From IMG/VR virus record IMGVR_UViG_3300031957_001610, positions 1 to 28,619 of that record: 28,619 nt of DNA. The stretch is one strand, 5' to 3'. The position numbers and the translations under genes are program-made. Of this stretch, positions 27,789-28,619 are shown piece after piece. Source of the DNA: a virus. The notes beneath the pieces were generated by a model, which made no database searches, was not told where the DNA came from, and saw only the letters and a program-made list of their open reading frames with translations. Numbering within the stretch: the first letter of the stretch is position 1; every line of letters starts with the position of its first letter.

Positions 27789-28619
27789 GGGCCGCCTTTA
27801 CCTTATTGAACTTAACTGCAAGGTTTGCGAACTGTCCCATCTTGTGAAGAGACCCAACTTTGTTAGTTCTAGTAGTAAAATCAAGTTCTAAGACAGATCC
27901 ATCACTTAATGTCATGTGCCAACCTTGTTTTGAGGTTCCAGATTTAGGATTTGGTGATGCAACTATACTCCTAACTGAAGCCAATGCTTCTGTCAATAGA
28001 TCACTAGACTTGTCTCTTCTCGCAGTAATAGAAGTAGTCTTGACAACAACTAAAGGAACCTCTCTATCCTGATTTGAAAGGTTCTCAAGCAACCACTTCT
28101 TTGTTTTTTGCATATTACTATTCAAAAGACTAGTAAGTTCTTGCTTAATAATCAAAAGATTTTGATCATATAGAGAATCATATTCTTCTGGATTTGATTG
28201 TTCAAAAGCATATGTCTTATCAGCAAGTTCTTTCTTGCCCCATTTTGTTTTGTCCTGCTCAGTAATTCCAGGAATCTGCATGTACTGAGGCCAAAGTTTA
28301 TCTTTCAGCCCATCAAATTTTCTTGCTTCCCCATAAGACTCATAAATCTTTTTCACATAAGTGTTTAGTTTTGGTTCGTCGGTATTAGTGCCTCCGGCCT
28401 TCAAACTAACCCCAAGCATCCCTCCATTTTGGAATTGAAGAAAAATATCTCCGGGGTGATTTGTCCTGACTCCAGGCGGTTTTGCTCTATATCCCCAGAA
28501 AACATTTGAGATAGGATGCTTTTTATTTACTGCTTCGATCCATCTCAACACATTAATTGCATTTCTTACTTTCTCATCAAACTTTCCGTTGGGTGCCTTG
28601 TCAATAAATTCTGCTCCAG
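27784..28619 (-). CDS. unknown phage protein with a PD-(D/E)XK-like pattern, N-terminus cut by window edge
   Basis: The frame is open to the right edge (at least 278 residues); the GTG at 28551 is internal, since GAEFIDKAPNGKFDEKVRNAIN continues upstream. GDIFLQFQNGGMLGVSLKAGG resembles the D...(x)SLK core of PD-(D/E)XK nuclease-like folds, which I recall in cyanophage proteins with a -ISLKK- motif. The remainder is helical and charged (LADKTYAFEQSNPEEYDSLYDQNLLIIKQELTSLL). The C-terminus (GWHMTLSDGSVLELDFTTRTNKVGSLHKMGQFANLAVKFNK) is beta-rich. The nuclease idea is tentative. Confidence 0.6.
   Translation of the reverse strand, partial: GAEFIDKAPNGKFDEKVRNAINVLRWIEAVNKKHPISNVFWGYRAKPPGVRTNHPGDIFLQFQNGGMLGVSLKAGGTNTDEPKLNTYVKKIYESYGEARKFDGLKDKLWPQYMQIPGITEQDKTKWGKKELADKTYAFEQSNPEEYDSLYDQNLLIIKQELTSLLNSNMQKTKKWLLENLSNQDREVPLVVVKTTSITARRDKSSDLLTEALASVRSIVASPNPKSGTSKQGWHMTLSDGSVLELDFTTRTNKVGSLHKMGQFANLAVKFNKVKAAR

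Overview
This window looks like part of a T4-like myovirus that infects marine picocyanobacteria (a Synechococcus/Prochlorococcus cyanophage). The evidence is a T4-type gp61 primase, class Ia ribonucleotide reductase (nrdA, nrdB), a cyanophage-type small transaldolase (talC), T4-like late promoter boxes (NATAAATA), a tRNA cluster, compact overlapping genes and low G+C. Every gene and tRNA lies on the minus strand, so transcription runs from 28619 towards 1. Two genes are cut by the window edges.

In transcription order, 28.6-23.7 kb holds an edge-truncated protein with a possible nuclease-like motif, a nucleotidyltransferase-fold protein (GRFNPPTVGH), and lysine-rich or secreted-looking virion-type proteins behind late boxes. 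Next come small phage proteins of unknown function. The segment 23.7-19.2 kb is the primase-nrdA-nrdB nucleotide block. It ends in a small Cys-rich reading frame and a terminator fused to a late promoter. From 19.1 to 16.4 kb lies a 900-residue low-complexity virion-type protein, followed by a second terminator.

The segment 16.4-11.3 kb is an accessory region: a GIY-YIG-like nuclease, a membrane-targeted tail-lysozyme-type hydrolase, two 2-oxoglutarate/Fe(II) oxygenase-like proteins, tRNA-Arg/Thr/Gly, talC and small unknown genes. It carries five sigma70-like promoters that all have exactly 17-bp spacers. Two of them are built into intrinsic terminators, with the -35 hexamer in the hairpin.

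From 11.3 kb to the left edge is one long, tightly overlapped sugar cassette. In order it encodes a GDP-mannose 3',5'-epimerase-like enzyme, an FkbM methyltransferase, a family-10 (fucosyl)transferase, NadE, a methyltransferase, a 2OG oxygenase, a UDP-glucose/GDP-mannose dehydrogenase-like enzyme, a GT9-like protein, a methyltransferase, two FkbM paralogues, a second GT9-like protein, a split HldE (nucleotidyltransferase first, then sugar kinase), and a STELLO/DUF288-like glycosyltransferase with a His/Asp-rich N-terminus. Together these look like a pathway that makes, transfers and methylates unusual (heptose or GDP-hexose) sugars, probably to modify the host surface or the virion. The target is inference.
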